From Raffaelea ambrosiae (lineage: Eukaryota > Ascomycota > Sordariomycetes > Ophiostomatales > Ophiostomataceae), in assembly GCA_002778195.1 (NCBI GenBank), contig PCDI01000005.1:1657427-1721426 (forward strand): a DNA stretch of 64,000 nucleotides, given 5' to 3'. The translations under genes and the position numbers were made by a program. Below the pieces are notes generated by a model. It had not been told where the DNA came from. It saw nothing but the letters and a program-made list of their open reading frames with translations, and did not search any database. Below are positions 43,509 through 54,311 of this stretch, piece by piece. Every line of letters starts with the position of its first letter. Position 1 is the first letter of the stretch.

Positions 43509-45408
43509 GAAGCTTTCTTCCCACACTACTGAATCCTTAATGTCTTTTTTGGCTTTTTTATGCTTACCGGCGTCTTTCTGGATGCTGTTTTCCTTTATTT
43601 TCCTCGCCCCCATTGTGGATCTTAGGATCTGTTAACTCTGGTGTGCTTTGCCGGGAGGGGGGCTGTTTGTCCTAATAGACACTGCATGATATGACCCTGC
43701 TTTTTTTCTTTTGTTCTTTTTCTCTCGTCCTTTTTTTTTGGAGAGGACATGCTGGGGTTTTCTGTCTTTTTTTTCTTCTTGGTTCTTTTCTTCTTGGGGT
43801 GGCTGGATATTCTACTTGATTTTTCTTGGCTTTTTTTTTTCTCTTACGAGACCATCATTCCCCTATTTGCTCTATTTTGTCTACAGGTTCCGTCTCTTCT
43901 TTTCTGCTCTTTTGTTTGTTGGGTTTTCTTTTGGGGTTTCTTTACGGGTTTCTGTTCTATATTCATTTCCCCAGTTTTCCTTTTGCATATACCTTCTTTC
44001 ATATATTTTTGACTTTGGGGGAGCGAGGATGGGATTTGGATGAAGAGAGAGTGCGAGAGTGACAGGAAAGAGAGCGGGAGAGATACATACGCTCACGAGG
44101 AGGAAAAGAGAAAAGGGGAAGAAAGGAAAACAAATGACATGAGAAAGGAGCTGGCTTCCACAACGAAAGATACCACTTTGGCGAGTTCTTGTTGAATCTG
44201 GCCTGCTCGTTCTGCTTGGTTGTCCTTTTTTTTTAAAAAAAAAACCTTTGTTCCCTCTTCTCTATTTTTAGGCAGAGAAACAAAAAATGGGAAATTTATC
44301 ATTCTAGACTTCTGATTCGAGGCCATTTGAGTGTAACACGGTAAATATATGTGGATGTAACAGGAACCTGGCTGAGAGTTCAGAGACTCCATAGAGACTT
44401 CGCAGGTTCTCGTATCTTTCATTTTGCCGTACCCCCAGTGTGCCCAAAAATAAGTTCGTTTTATTGCGGTCCGGGTATGGATCATGATCCTACAATGTGA
44501 CTAATGCTTGACTGTCGTGACAAAGTAGTCTGGGTGACAAAATTATAAAATACAAGAAAGACAGACGCTTGTCCTGGTTTTTATATAGAAAACCCCCAAC
44601 GCGGTCTTGTTCCACATGCTGTCCTTTTTTCCCTTGTTTTTTGTTCTCTCGTCACATCCTGCCCAGATCCGCAGACAACTAATAATAAATCTTGCCTTGC
44701 AAGTTTTGACATGTCAGGCCTTTTCCCCTTCCCCCCAAGGCGCTGGCAGTCCCCAAAATTTTTTGTTGTGTTGTGTTTTTTTTTTTTTTTTTTTCCAGCC
44801 TTTTCTTGCGTGTTTTTGCGCATGTTTTCTTCCTTGCCTTTCCCAACCGTATCCATCCGTTAACTCTGCCCTGTTAGTAGTTCCTTTTGACAGATCTTCT
44901 CCATATCACACAATCCACTTCCTCCATTCCGTTCTTGCACCTCTGTGCCGTCCTTTTGTTTTGGTCTCTTCCCTGTTCTCCATTGACCTTTCTCTTTTTT
45001 TCTCTTTTCCTTTTTCCTTTTTTTCTTCGTCTTTTCTTCCACCATCTTTACTTTTCTTCTTTCGCGCAGCTCTGTCGCTTCTTCTTTTTTCTGTTTTTTT
45101 TTTCTTTTTTTTCCCCACTTCAGCCTGCCCCGTTCCTTTTTTTGGTCTTTTTTTTGCTTTTTCACTTCCAATTCCGTATATCCATGCCTTCCAGCAACAC
45201 ATGCAGAACGTAGCACACACCAAACAAAATTCTGTGACTATAGTTCGTACTGTGCAGACATGTTCCACGCCGGGTTATGTTGGTCAATTGTTGCTTTCTG
45301 GTTTTTGATTTGCCAAAATGAATAATAGTAGCATTCGTCGAGGTTCACTCTTCTCGCATTCGGTCTCTGATTTGTGTTCAGACTCGTAATTTAGATCGGT
45401 CTCAGTCT
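43509..45408. other. Convergent intergenic region, about 1.9 kb
   Basis: T-rich on the plus strand with many homopolymer T runs, between the 3' ends of palI and the pentapeptide-array gene. Frames here are Phe/Leu/Ser-rich artefacts of the T tracts. No gene was seen. Confidence 0.6.
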
Positions 45409-48400
45409 CTAGATCCTGCCTCCGGCACCGCTGCCCAATTTCAGGATTTTCGACTGGGTCTTCGGCTTTCCCATGCGGCGAAGCCGCTTGCGAACGACAA
45501 TTTCGCTCTTTGGCTTTGGAACAGGTGCCTCATTGGTCTGTTCGGCTTGTTCAGCTTGTTCGGTCTGTTCGGACTGAGCCGGTGACTTGGGTGTCTCCTT
45601 CGGGGGTGAATCTTGGACAAGCTCCTGTGTAGCTTGCTGCTCCGGATCTTGCTCCGGCTTCGGTTCCGGTTCCGGCTCCGGCTCCGGCTCCAGTTTTGGC
45701 ATCGGCTCTGGCATCGGCATGAGCTCTGGCATCGGCTCTGGCATCGGCATCAGCTCTGGCATCGGCTTCGGCATCAACTCTGGCATCGGCCGTCCGTATC
45801 CAATCGGCTTCACCATCTTGCGCTTCTGCTCCTGGCCTGGGACTTCATCTGCAGAGAAGGTAATAGTCAGCTCTCTGTGTCTATGAATGCGCTCGCATAG
45901 GATACTGCGTCTTTTTTATCTCTTACGAGTTGTAGATGTGTGCGGTGAGCCAATAGGGTGCAGCCAAGTTGCCGTGACTGGGCCACCATAGATTCGCTGA
46001 CCAGAAGCAAATGACAGACCGTTGTCTGGATGCCCTTTCACTTGATTAGGATTGGCCAGCAGGCAGCTAGCCTCCGAAGACAATTCTGCGTACTGTCCGG
46101 CAAGGGCCGAGTACGGATTAGACAAGTTGGCCCGGAGACCTGAAGAATTTGTCACCAAGCGCTTCCAGACATCCGGAACGTGGCCGACCGGTGCACTCAT
46201 GTGGTATGCCGTTGGTACGCCCTGCATCATAGCTGGTGGCGCGTCACTGTCAACGAACGGATCCGAGGCATCGGTCTCTTTAACAATCTCGCCTGTGCCC
46301 ATGACTCCGTAGCTGTTGGCACCAAGCTGAGTGGCCGCATAGAATCGTGCAGCCGGGAACTCGCTTTGTTGCGTCGGATACTGTTTCTTGTGCTTCTGAG
46401 GAGCTGAAGAATGCAACCAAGGAGGCAGTCTCATCGTAGGCGGTACTGCAGAGACATCTTGGGGGCCACTGCCCATGGTGGCATCCAGGCCATTGTTGAG
46501 GACTGGCATGTGCTCTTGGCCTGGCACCCCGGAAAAGCGGTTTGGCTGAAAGAAATCCCCGGCCCTGGAAATGATGGGATCTGCCCCTGTAGGCATGTAT
46601 AGGGTCTCCATGTTCTGCATCTGGCCCATTCCACGTGTTGAAGGTAGATCCCAAATGTTGGTGGTCGGAACACGTTGGCTGTTGAACCCATGGGAAGCCA
46701 TAGTCTGGTGATAGTTATTGTTGACCTCGGCTCCGAATGACTTCAACGCGGCGGCCCGATTCTTATCGTCCTCATCCGACGAGCTTGTCTCGCTTTCCGA
46801 ACTCGTAGATTCCGTGGACATAATAACTTCTTGGTCGGACACCGGGGGCACTGAATGAGGGAAGACGGACGTGTTTGACGTGGAGCCCGAAATGCCATTG
46901 TTCGGAATAGAATTGTTCGGAATAGAATTGTTCGGAATGGAATTGTCCTGAATAGCATTGCTTTGAATGGCACTGCTCTGAATGGCATTGCCTGCATTGT
47001 GGTTGTCCACATTGTAGTTGTCAGGAACGTAATTGCTTTGAAGGCCATTGCCCTGGAAGCTATTGCCCTGGAAGCTATTGCCCTGGAAGCCATCTCCCTG
47101 GAAGCCATTGCCCTGGAAGCCATTGCCCTGGAAGCCATTGTGGAAGCCATTTCCCTGGAAGCCGTCACCCTGAATGCCACTGCCCTGGAAGGTATTTCCC
47201 TGGAAGGTATGTCCTTGGAAGCCGTTTCCCTGGAAGCCATCGGCCACATTGTAGTTGTCAGGAAGACTATTGCTCTGAATGCCATCTTGAGCTGCCATTG
47301 TGCCTGGGCCATAAAAGACTGGTGCAGAACCGGCAGTAGTCATGTTTGCAGTAGCATTTGGGTCCATATTGAACTGGAACTGGCTGCGAGGGTCCATTTC
47401 AGTATGGGCGACACGATGATTGTTGGCACCATACTCAAGTTCGTCTTGATGTCTAGCAAACTGAGGTCCGCAGTAGCTCAGATTGTCCGATGAGCATAGT
47501 GTATTGGGCCAAACAGAACCTGAAGAGGCAAATGTGGGCTGCACACCAGTCGAGGCAGTCCTGGAGCGAGAAGCTGTGAGGTGGTACTCGTTGTCTCCGT
47601 GGTCAGAAAAAGGATTGAAAGAAGACACGGAACGACCGGCGTTGACACTCTCAAGAGACGTGGGGCTCTCAAAAGAGTTCGTGACCGCCAGACGACGAGG
47701 GTCAATCTCTTTGACTGCCTGAGCCTCTACGAGGGAAGGCTCCGGCACAGGCTGCAGACCTGGAGCTGCGCTTGCTGTACCCGTCATGGACCAGGAGGCT
47801 GGCTGAAACGAAGGAGAAGCTGGGTTCAGCGTAGTGGCATGGCTCTTGCGCTGTGTCTGCACAAAGTGGCTAGTCTGCCCAGCCGGACCCGCGTTTATAG
47901 TGGTGTTCTCGCCCGACGAAGCTCCATTTCCGGCAGTTTCAGCGGCCTTGTGAGAAGACCGGAAACATTCGGGAAGGAAAGGAGCGTCCTCGTCGCTGCT
48001 CTCGGGAGAGCCGTAGCCGTTCTCCGGGTCTTCGGCATTGGCAGAAGCAGATCCCGATGTGGTTGTGGCGGTGTCCGTAGTGCGAACATCCAGAGGCATC
48101 TTGGTGTCTCCCGAATAGAACTGACGGCCTGGAGTGCCAACAGTGGTATAGTAGGCTGACGATGCATCCTTGGGGAGCTTGGAAGTGATTGCTGCCCAGT
48201 TTCTGGTAGGCTTCTGGACAATCACTGACATAGCATTGGCCCGTCGGAATGTTCGAGGCTCCGGAGCTGGGGCGAGGTGCTGGCGAGCAGTATCCAAGCT
48301 GTCGAGATTCCTAGGCCGCTTAGGACGCGTCCCGTAGCGAGGAAGACCATGGAAAGACCGCTCTGGGTACTGGTACGATGACCCAATTGAGCTGACATGC

Positions 48401-49136
48401 ATGGAAGAAGTCCCAGATTCCCTGGAAATGAAATGTTTGTCAGATTTGTTGTCCATACTGACAACAAGGACGCGTTTTGACAAAAGCAAGGCAAAGATGA
48501 GCAGCAAAGAAACAAATCCGATGAAAGAAGACGTCTAAGACTTATGATGTCTTCGTGTATGTGCGTCTTTGTATGTGTGTGTGTTTTCTTTCTTCTTTTG
48601 GAGTCTTTGTTGTTGGTAAAACAAAAGACACGCAAACAGGAAATTGCTTTCTGAAGAGAATTTTGGGCAATAGATTTTCAACCCCAGACAGACAGGAACC
48701 TTTTAGATTGCAAAAGGGAAGAAAAGCAATGAAACACAGATCTGGATGCTGTGATAATATTTCGATCTGAAAAATGACAGTGAAGTACCAGTCCAGACAG
48801 GATGGGAGGATCTTCGCGTACAGGCACCAAAAAAAGAAGAAGAAAAACTTATAGTCGCCGACCGTGACAAAAACAACAACAAAACAGGCACAGCCTAGAT
48901 AAAACCTGAAAATAAATTCAAAGCAAGGCAATTCAGAGCTCGCAGAAAATACTATCGTCATGCATAGAAGCAACTGCAAACTCTTACCAGTCCTGGTGGC
49001 CAGACGGGGGCTGCGGCAGCGAAACCAATCCGTTTAGCATCGCGTATTCTTCGTCAATGGCAGCCATCCGAGCGAAGTGACGTTGCATGTCTTCGGGTTC
49101 CTTGGTCGGCGACAGAGTGTCACTGTAAGGAAACAT
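45409..49136 (-). CDS. 1027-residue disordered protein with a pentapeptide array, function unknown
   Basis: This is a three-exon gene (49136-48988, 48421-45927, 45848-45409), in phase throughout. The start MFPYSDTLSPTKEPEDM is the only ATG giving an open exon 1. Intron 1 is long (566 bp, GTAAGA donor, TTCCAG acceptor); intron 2 has a GTAAGA donor, a GCTGAC branch and a TGCAG acceptor. Exon 1 encodes a helical segment (MQRHFARMAAIDEEYAMLNG). The large exon is Ser/Asn/Pro-rich and includes RYGTRPKRPRNLDSL, an acidic SSDEDAPFLPE patch and, at 46885-47287, a 27-unit array of the form N-x-[F/I/L]-[Q/P]-[G/S/N]. A second Ser/acid patch follows (STSSESETSSSDEDD). The C-terminal exon has Pro-Met-Pro-Glu repeats, an alternating Glu/Pro stretch and a basic end (VVRKRLRRMGKPKTQSK). 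There is no signal peptide or membrane helix. Basic C-terminal motifs suggest a nuclear protein, but this is a guess. Confidence 0.82.
45640..45815 (-). repeat. Pro-Met-Pro-Glu and Glu-Pro coding repeats
   Basis: At the protein level MPELMP, MPEPMP and MPELMP blocks are followed by alternating Glu-Pro (EPEPEPEPEPKPEQ). At the DNA level a GGCATCGGCTCTGGCAT-like unit recurs. It lies in the last exon of the pentapeptide-array gene. Confidence 0.9.
46885..47287 (-). repeat. 27-unit pentapeptide coding array (15-bp period)
   Basis: Units run in one register across about 134 residues. Early units are mostly NGFQG, DGFQG, NTFQG and NSFQG. Two units per block read NYNVA/NYNVD, and the late units are NAIQS, NSIPN and NGISG. 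One unit is a residue short (NGFH). The position-3 residue is hydrophobic (F, I, L, V) in nearly all units. Confidence 0.9.
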
Positions 49137-50267
49137 GATAGATGCTCAGTAGACTGATGACAGATTCGAATGATGGATCAAATGGTGAAAAAGATGAAGG
49201 TAGATGAAAAAGTAACGAAGCGAGATCGAGGCAAGATATAGCGAAGCCGCAAGAAGCGTCCAAGATCAAAACGAAAAAGGTTAAAGAAAAACAAAAGAAC
49301 CAAACGGAAAGAAGAAGCCCAAGTGATCGACGGAAAGAAACTGTAGATTGCAGTGATCTTTCAGAGAATCATTGGGTGGTGGGGAGGTGGGCGGATGGTA
49401 GAAGAATAAAAGGGTGAAGAGGTGAAGAAGAGAGAAGGGAGAGAGAGAGAGAGAGAGAGAAAAGGGAAGAAACCGGCGGAGCAAATTCCTAGCAAGAGAG
49501 GCAGAGAAAAACAGGGAAGCAGAAAGCAGCGTGTATAGTACGATTTGCCCACAATGGGGAGGAAACGAGAAAAATAGGAAAACAGAAAAAGGAAGGAGCA
49601 CAGGTTACACTGGCACCGGTGGCCGAGCCGGGGGCCCGACACTGAAGACGGCAGTTACGATCGACTGGCCACGCACTTGTCTGCTCCTGCCCTTTCTGTC
49701 TTCACCGACAACAGTCTCTTGTATGAAGCGGAAATTGCATTGTGTCATACCGCGGCAGTTGGGATTTGTTTGATTCTTTTTGTCTGTCTACGGGGAAACG
49801 GAGACGAGGCCAGCCAGGCCAGCGCCAGCCATCTCGAGCTGCTGTAGCGGGCAGTGCCCTGAGCCTGCTCTCGCCTTTGACAAAAAAGTGCACGGGCGAC
49901 TTCAATTTTTGTCCATCGCGTTTCTGTGCCTCTGCAAAGGCGGCGTGCGCTGCTCTGCAGTGCCAGCATCGTCGTGATGCTGCAGCCCGATGGAGCCTGG
50001 CCGTCAGTATAGTCAGTGTCACAGCAGAATCCACACTGTGCGCAGGGGGCTGTGTGGCTGGAGTGTGGCGTGAGGACAGTGTTCAGATTCACGTGACAGA
50101 CGTGGGCGGTGTGAGTGGGTGTGGGGCAGGGGGGGGATTTGGCGACGTCGCGATATCCCCAAATTGAAGCATCTCCCTCGCACCCCAAAAAGGGCCTTTC
50201 GCAACGAGTCAACGCCCCTGTTGCCCACGCCCACAACGAGTCATTGCCGCCTGCCAGATTACCCACG
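49137..50267. other. Divergent promoter region of the pentapeptide-array gene and SEC21
   Basis: This is 1.1 kb without a gene. The half nearest the minus-strand gene is purine-rich on the plus strand, that is CT-rich in its own sense (a GA run at 49437-49461), as in the leaders of other genes here. The half nearest SEC21 is mixed. Confidence 0.6.
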
Positions 50268-53200
50268 ATGAACTACGGCAAGCGGGACGAGGATGCCGAC
50301 GGCAGCCTGGTGCGGGTGGACCGCACGCAGGTATTCCAGGAAGGTTTGTGTCGAGACCCCTTTTCTTGTCGTATTCTGGCCGAGGACCCTTGGGGGTGTC
50401 CATGGGTGTCTGCGGTGTCTCTTGGCGTCTTTGTGGTGGTTTTATCGGCCACAGCGGCTCCCCTTTGGACGCGGCATCCAGCGAGACTGCCTCTGGGATG
50501 ACGTGCCCGCTCCTTGCTGACCAGCGTCTTCCCTGCAGCCCGTCTGTTCAACAGCTCGCCCATCCAGCCGAGACAATGCCGGATCCTGCTCACCAAGATT
50601 GCCCTGCTCCTGTACACGGGCGAGAAGTTCCCGACCAACGAGGCGACGACGCTGTTCTTCGGCATCTCGAAGCTGTTCCAGAACAAGGATGCCAGCCTGC
50701 GGCAGATGGTGCACCTGGTGATCAAGGAGCTGGCACACTCTGCCGAGGACATCATCATGGTGACTAGCACGATCATGAAGGATACTGGAGGCAGCGGCGA
50801 CTTTATCTACCGGCCGAACGCGATCCGGGCGCTGTGCCGGATCATTGATGTGAGTGCGGGGAGGTGCTAGACAGCCTGCTGTTCGTCGTCGCGATGTTGT
50901 CGTCGAGAACCGACACCACTGACACCTGTCCCCATGGGGGGCTTTCCAGGCGACGACGGTGCAGTCGATCGAGCGGGTCATGAAGACGGCGATTGTCGAC
51001 CGCAACCCGTCGGTGTCGTCGGCGGCGCTGATCTCGTCGTACCACCTGCTGCCGATCGCGCGCGACGTGGTGCGGCGGTGGCAGAGCGAGACGCAGGAGG
51101 CGGCGGCCAACACCAAGTCGTCGGGCGGCTTCTCGCTGGGCTTCTCGTCGTCGGCGGGCCCGACGCCCCTCAACAACTCGACGATGACGCAGTACCACGC
51201 GATCGGGCTGCTGTACCAGATGCGCATGCACGACAAGATGGCGCTGGTCAAGATGGTCAAGCAGTTCGGCGCGGCCGGCGCCGTCAAGAGCCCGGCGGCG
51301 GTGGTGCTGCTGGTGCGGCTGGCGGCGCAGCTGGCCGAGGAGGACCCGACGCTGCGGCCGGCCATGGTGACGCTCCTGGACGGCTGGCTGCGCCACAAGA
51401 GCGAGATGGTCAACTTCGAGGCGGCCAAGGCCATCTGCGACCTGCGCGACGTGACCGACGCCGAGGTGTCGCAGGCGGTGCACGTGCTGCAGCTGTTCCT
51501 GACGTCGCCGCGGGCGGTCACCAAGTTTGCGGCGCTGCGCATCCTGCACAACTTTGCGTCCTTCAAGCCGCAGGCGGTGCACGTGTGCAACCCCGACATC
51601 GAGCTGCTCATCACCAACAGCAACCGCTCGATCGCCACCTTTGCCATCACCACGCTGCTCAAGACGGGCAACGAGGCCAGCGTCGACCGCCTGATGAAGC
51701 AGATCAGCGGCTTCATGTCCGAGATCACCGACGAGTTCAAGATCACCATTGTCGAGGCCATCCGCACGCTGTGCCTCAAGTTCCCCAGCAAGCAGGCCGG
51801 CATGCTGGCCTTCCTCAGCGGCATCCTGCGCGACGAGGGCGGCTACGAGTTCAAGCGCGCCGTCGTCGAGAGCATGTTCGACCTGATCAAGTTCGTGCCG
51901 GACTCCAAGGAGGACGCCCTGGCCCACCTGTGCGAGTTCATCGAGGACTGCGAGTTTACCAAGCTGGCCGTCCGCATCCTGCACCTGCTGGGGCTCGAGG
52001 GCCCCAAGACGTCGCAGCCGACCAAGTACATCCGCTACATCTACAACCGCGTCGTGCTGGAGAACGCCATTGTGCGGGCCGCCGCCGTGACCGCCCTGGC
52101 CAAGTTCGGCGTCGGCCAGAAGGACCCCGAGGTCAAGAAGAGCGTGCAGGTGCTGCTGTCGCGCTGCCTGGACGATGTCGACGACGAGGTGCGCGACCGT
52201 GCGGCGCTGAACCTGCGGCTGATGGGCGAGCCCGACGACATGGCCGAGCGGTTTGTTAAGAATGGTGAGTTTTTTTTTTTTTTTTTTTCTTTTTTTTGTT
52301 GCTGCCTCTTTGTGCCGTCCTCTATGTCTTTGTCTTTGCTTGTTTACCCTGTTTGCCCTGTTTACTTTGCCATCCCTAACCAAAAAAAAAAAACCCACCC
52401 CCCCAAAAACAGAAAATATGTTCTCCCTCTCGTACTTTGAGCACCAGCTCGTCACCTACGTCACGTCGGACGACAAGGACAGCTTTGCTTCGCCGTTTGA
52501 CATCACCAAGGTGCCGGTGGTCACGCGCGAGCAGGCCGACGCCGAGGACCGGACCAAGAAGCTCACGGCCACGGCGCCGACGCTCAAGGCGCCCAAGGTG
52601 GGCCCGACCAAGACGGTGGGCTCGAGTGCCGAGGAGGCGGCATCGGCCACGGCGCAGGCGCAAAAGTACGCGCAGCAGCTGATGGCGATCCCCGAGATGA
52701 AGGAGTTTGGGGCGGTGCTCAAGTCGTCTGCGCTGGTGGAGCTGACGGAGGCGGAGACGGAGTATGTGGTGGGCGTGGTGAAGCACATTTTCAAGGAGTA
52801 CGTGGTGCTGCAGTTCGAGGTCAAGAACACGCTGCCGGACACGGTGCTGGAGAACGTGTCGGTGGTGGCGTCGCCGTCGGACGAGGACGAGCTGGAGGAG
52901 GAGTTCATCCTGCAGGCCGAGAAGCTGCCGACGGACGAGCCGGGCAAGGTGTACGTGGCGTTCAAGAAGGTGGGCGGTGCCGACGCGCTGCCGACGAGCA
53001 CGTTCTCGAACGTGCTCAAGTTCACCACCAAGGAGATCGACCCGACGACGGGCGATCCCGAAGAGAGCGGCTACGACGACGAGTACGAGGTGGCCGAGTT
53101 CGAGCTGTCGGGCAGCGACTACGTGATCCCGACCTTTGCCAGCAACTTTAGCCATCTGTGGGAGCAGGTCGGCGCCGGCGGCGAAGAGTCGGAGGAGACG

Positions 53201-53597
53201 CTGCAGCTGAGCGGTGTGAAGAACATTGCAGGTGAGTTGAACAACCGTGTAGACTTTTTTCCTTTTTTTTTTTTTCCTTTTTTCCTTCTTTTTTTTTTTT
53301 CTGTCCCTTTTTTCCCCCTTCCTATTTTCCCTGCATATCGACCCCTGCTCACACCCAACGACAGAGGCCACCGAACAACTGGCCAAGACGCTGTCGCTGC
53401 AGCCGCTCGAGGGCACGGACATCCCGCTCAGCCAGACCACGCACACGCTCAAGCTGCTGGGCAAGACGGTCAATGGCGGCCGCGTGGTGGCCAACGTGCG
53501 CATGGCGTACTCGTCCAAGACGGGCGTGACGACCAAGGTGACGGTGCGCAGCGAGGAGGACGGCGTGTCGGCCCTGGTGGTGGCCGCACTGGGTTAA
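50268..53597 (+). CDS. SEC21: Coatomer subunit gamma (Sec21)
   Basis: This is a five-exon gene (50268-50343, 50539-50849, 50950-52264, 52413-53231, 53365-53597) of 917 residues, in frame throughout. Gamma-COP is part of the COPI coat that returns cargo from Golgi to endoplasmic reticulum, binding Arf1 and dilysine cargo. The N-terminal two thirds is the adaptin-type HEAT solenoid, with family segments FNSSPIQPRQCRILLTKIAL, NEATTLFFGISKLFQNKD, FIYRPNAIRALCRIID and CNPDIELLITNSNRSIATFA. A linker leads to the appendage (platform) domain with FKEYVVLQFEVKNTL and TFSNVLKFTTKEIDP, and then to the C-terminal subdomain ending LVVAALG. The length is typical of the family. Introns 3 and 4 carry long T tracts; intron 3 (52265-52412) uses a CTAAC-type branch far from the acceptor. 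An antisense frame (50842-52455) is a shadow of the GC-rich codons. Confidence 0.97.
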
Positions 53598-54311
53598 TGC
53601 GGGGGGCAGAAAGAAGGAAGGGGCATGGACGAAGGGACAGGAGAGTCAGGAAAGGCGGGAAAAGCAGGAAAAGACACGAGGTACAGGAGGTACACAGCAC
53701 GATCATATTTATATATACAAACGAGAACGGACATCACCAAAAGAGGACAAAAGGCAAAAAAAAAAAGAGACCTCAAAACTTTCATCATTGGCGAGAACAA
53801 GAGGGGGAGGGGGGAGAGAGTCATTGCAACAAAGACAGAGAGAGAGGGTGTGTGTGTGTGTGTGGCTTCTAATTGCTGATTGTTTTGTTTCAACTTGGAG
53901 AACTCTTGGGAGAAGGCCACTTTTGCAGGCCGAAAAAAATCACTTGCTTCTTTTTTTCAATTGCTTTCTATGTCCCTCCCCGTGCTCGCCCGTCCACACT
54001 GTCCCGGAAGAGACGACGAACGAGACAGGATTCTTCGTTCAAGAGGAAACGGAGCAAAGAGGAAGACAGGACGGAGGTCGAGGAGACAGGCAGACGGCAG
54101 CTATATCTGGGTTACTACTTCCTCGTACTTGCATCAAAGACAAGCACACGTGACTGCGGCCAGCATGTGCAACGGAAGACGTGCCTTCCCGATAGAGTTC
54201 TATTGCCCGTTGGTTATTAAACTATAACAAGCCTGTTTCTTCTTGTCTCCAATGCCGTTTCGTCTAAGTAACTGTACACACTTGACAGCTCACTGCTCTC
54301 TCTCTCTCCCT
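53598..54311. other. Convergent intergenic region
   Basis: This is 0.7 kb between the 3' ends of SEC21 and RQC2. It contains a purine-rich stretch and a TG dinucleotide run (about 53848-53864). No gene was seen. Confidence 0.65.

Noticed and set aside
50842..52455. 537-residue open frame antisense to SEC21
   Set aside because: It lies entirely opposite conserved Sec21 exons. Its composition (Arg/His/Gln/Leu) is what GC-rich third positions give on the other strand.
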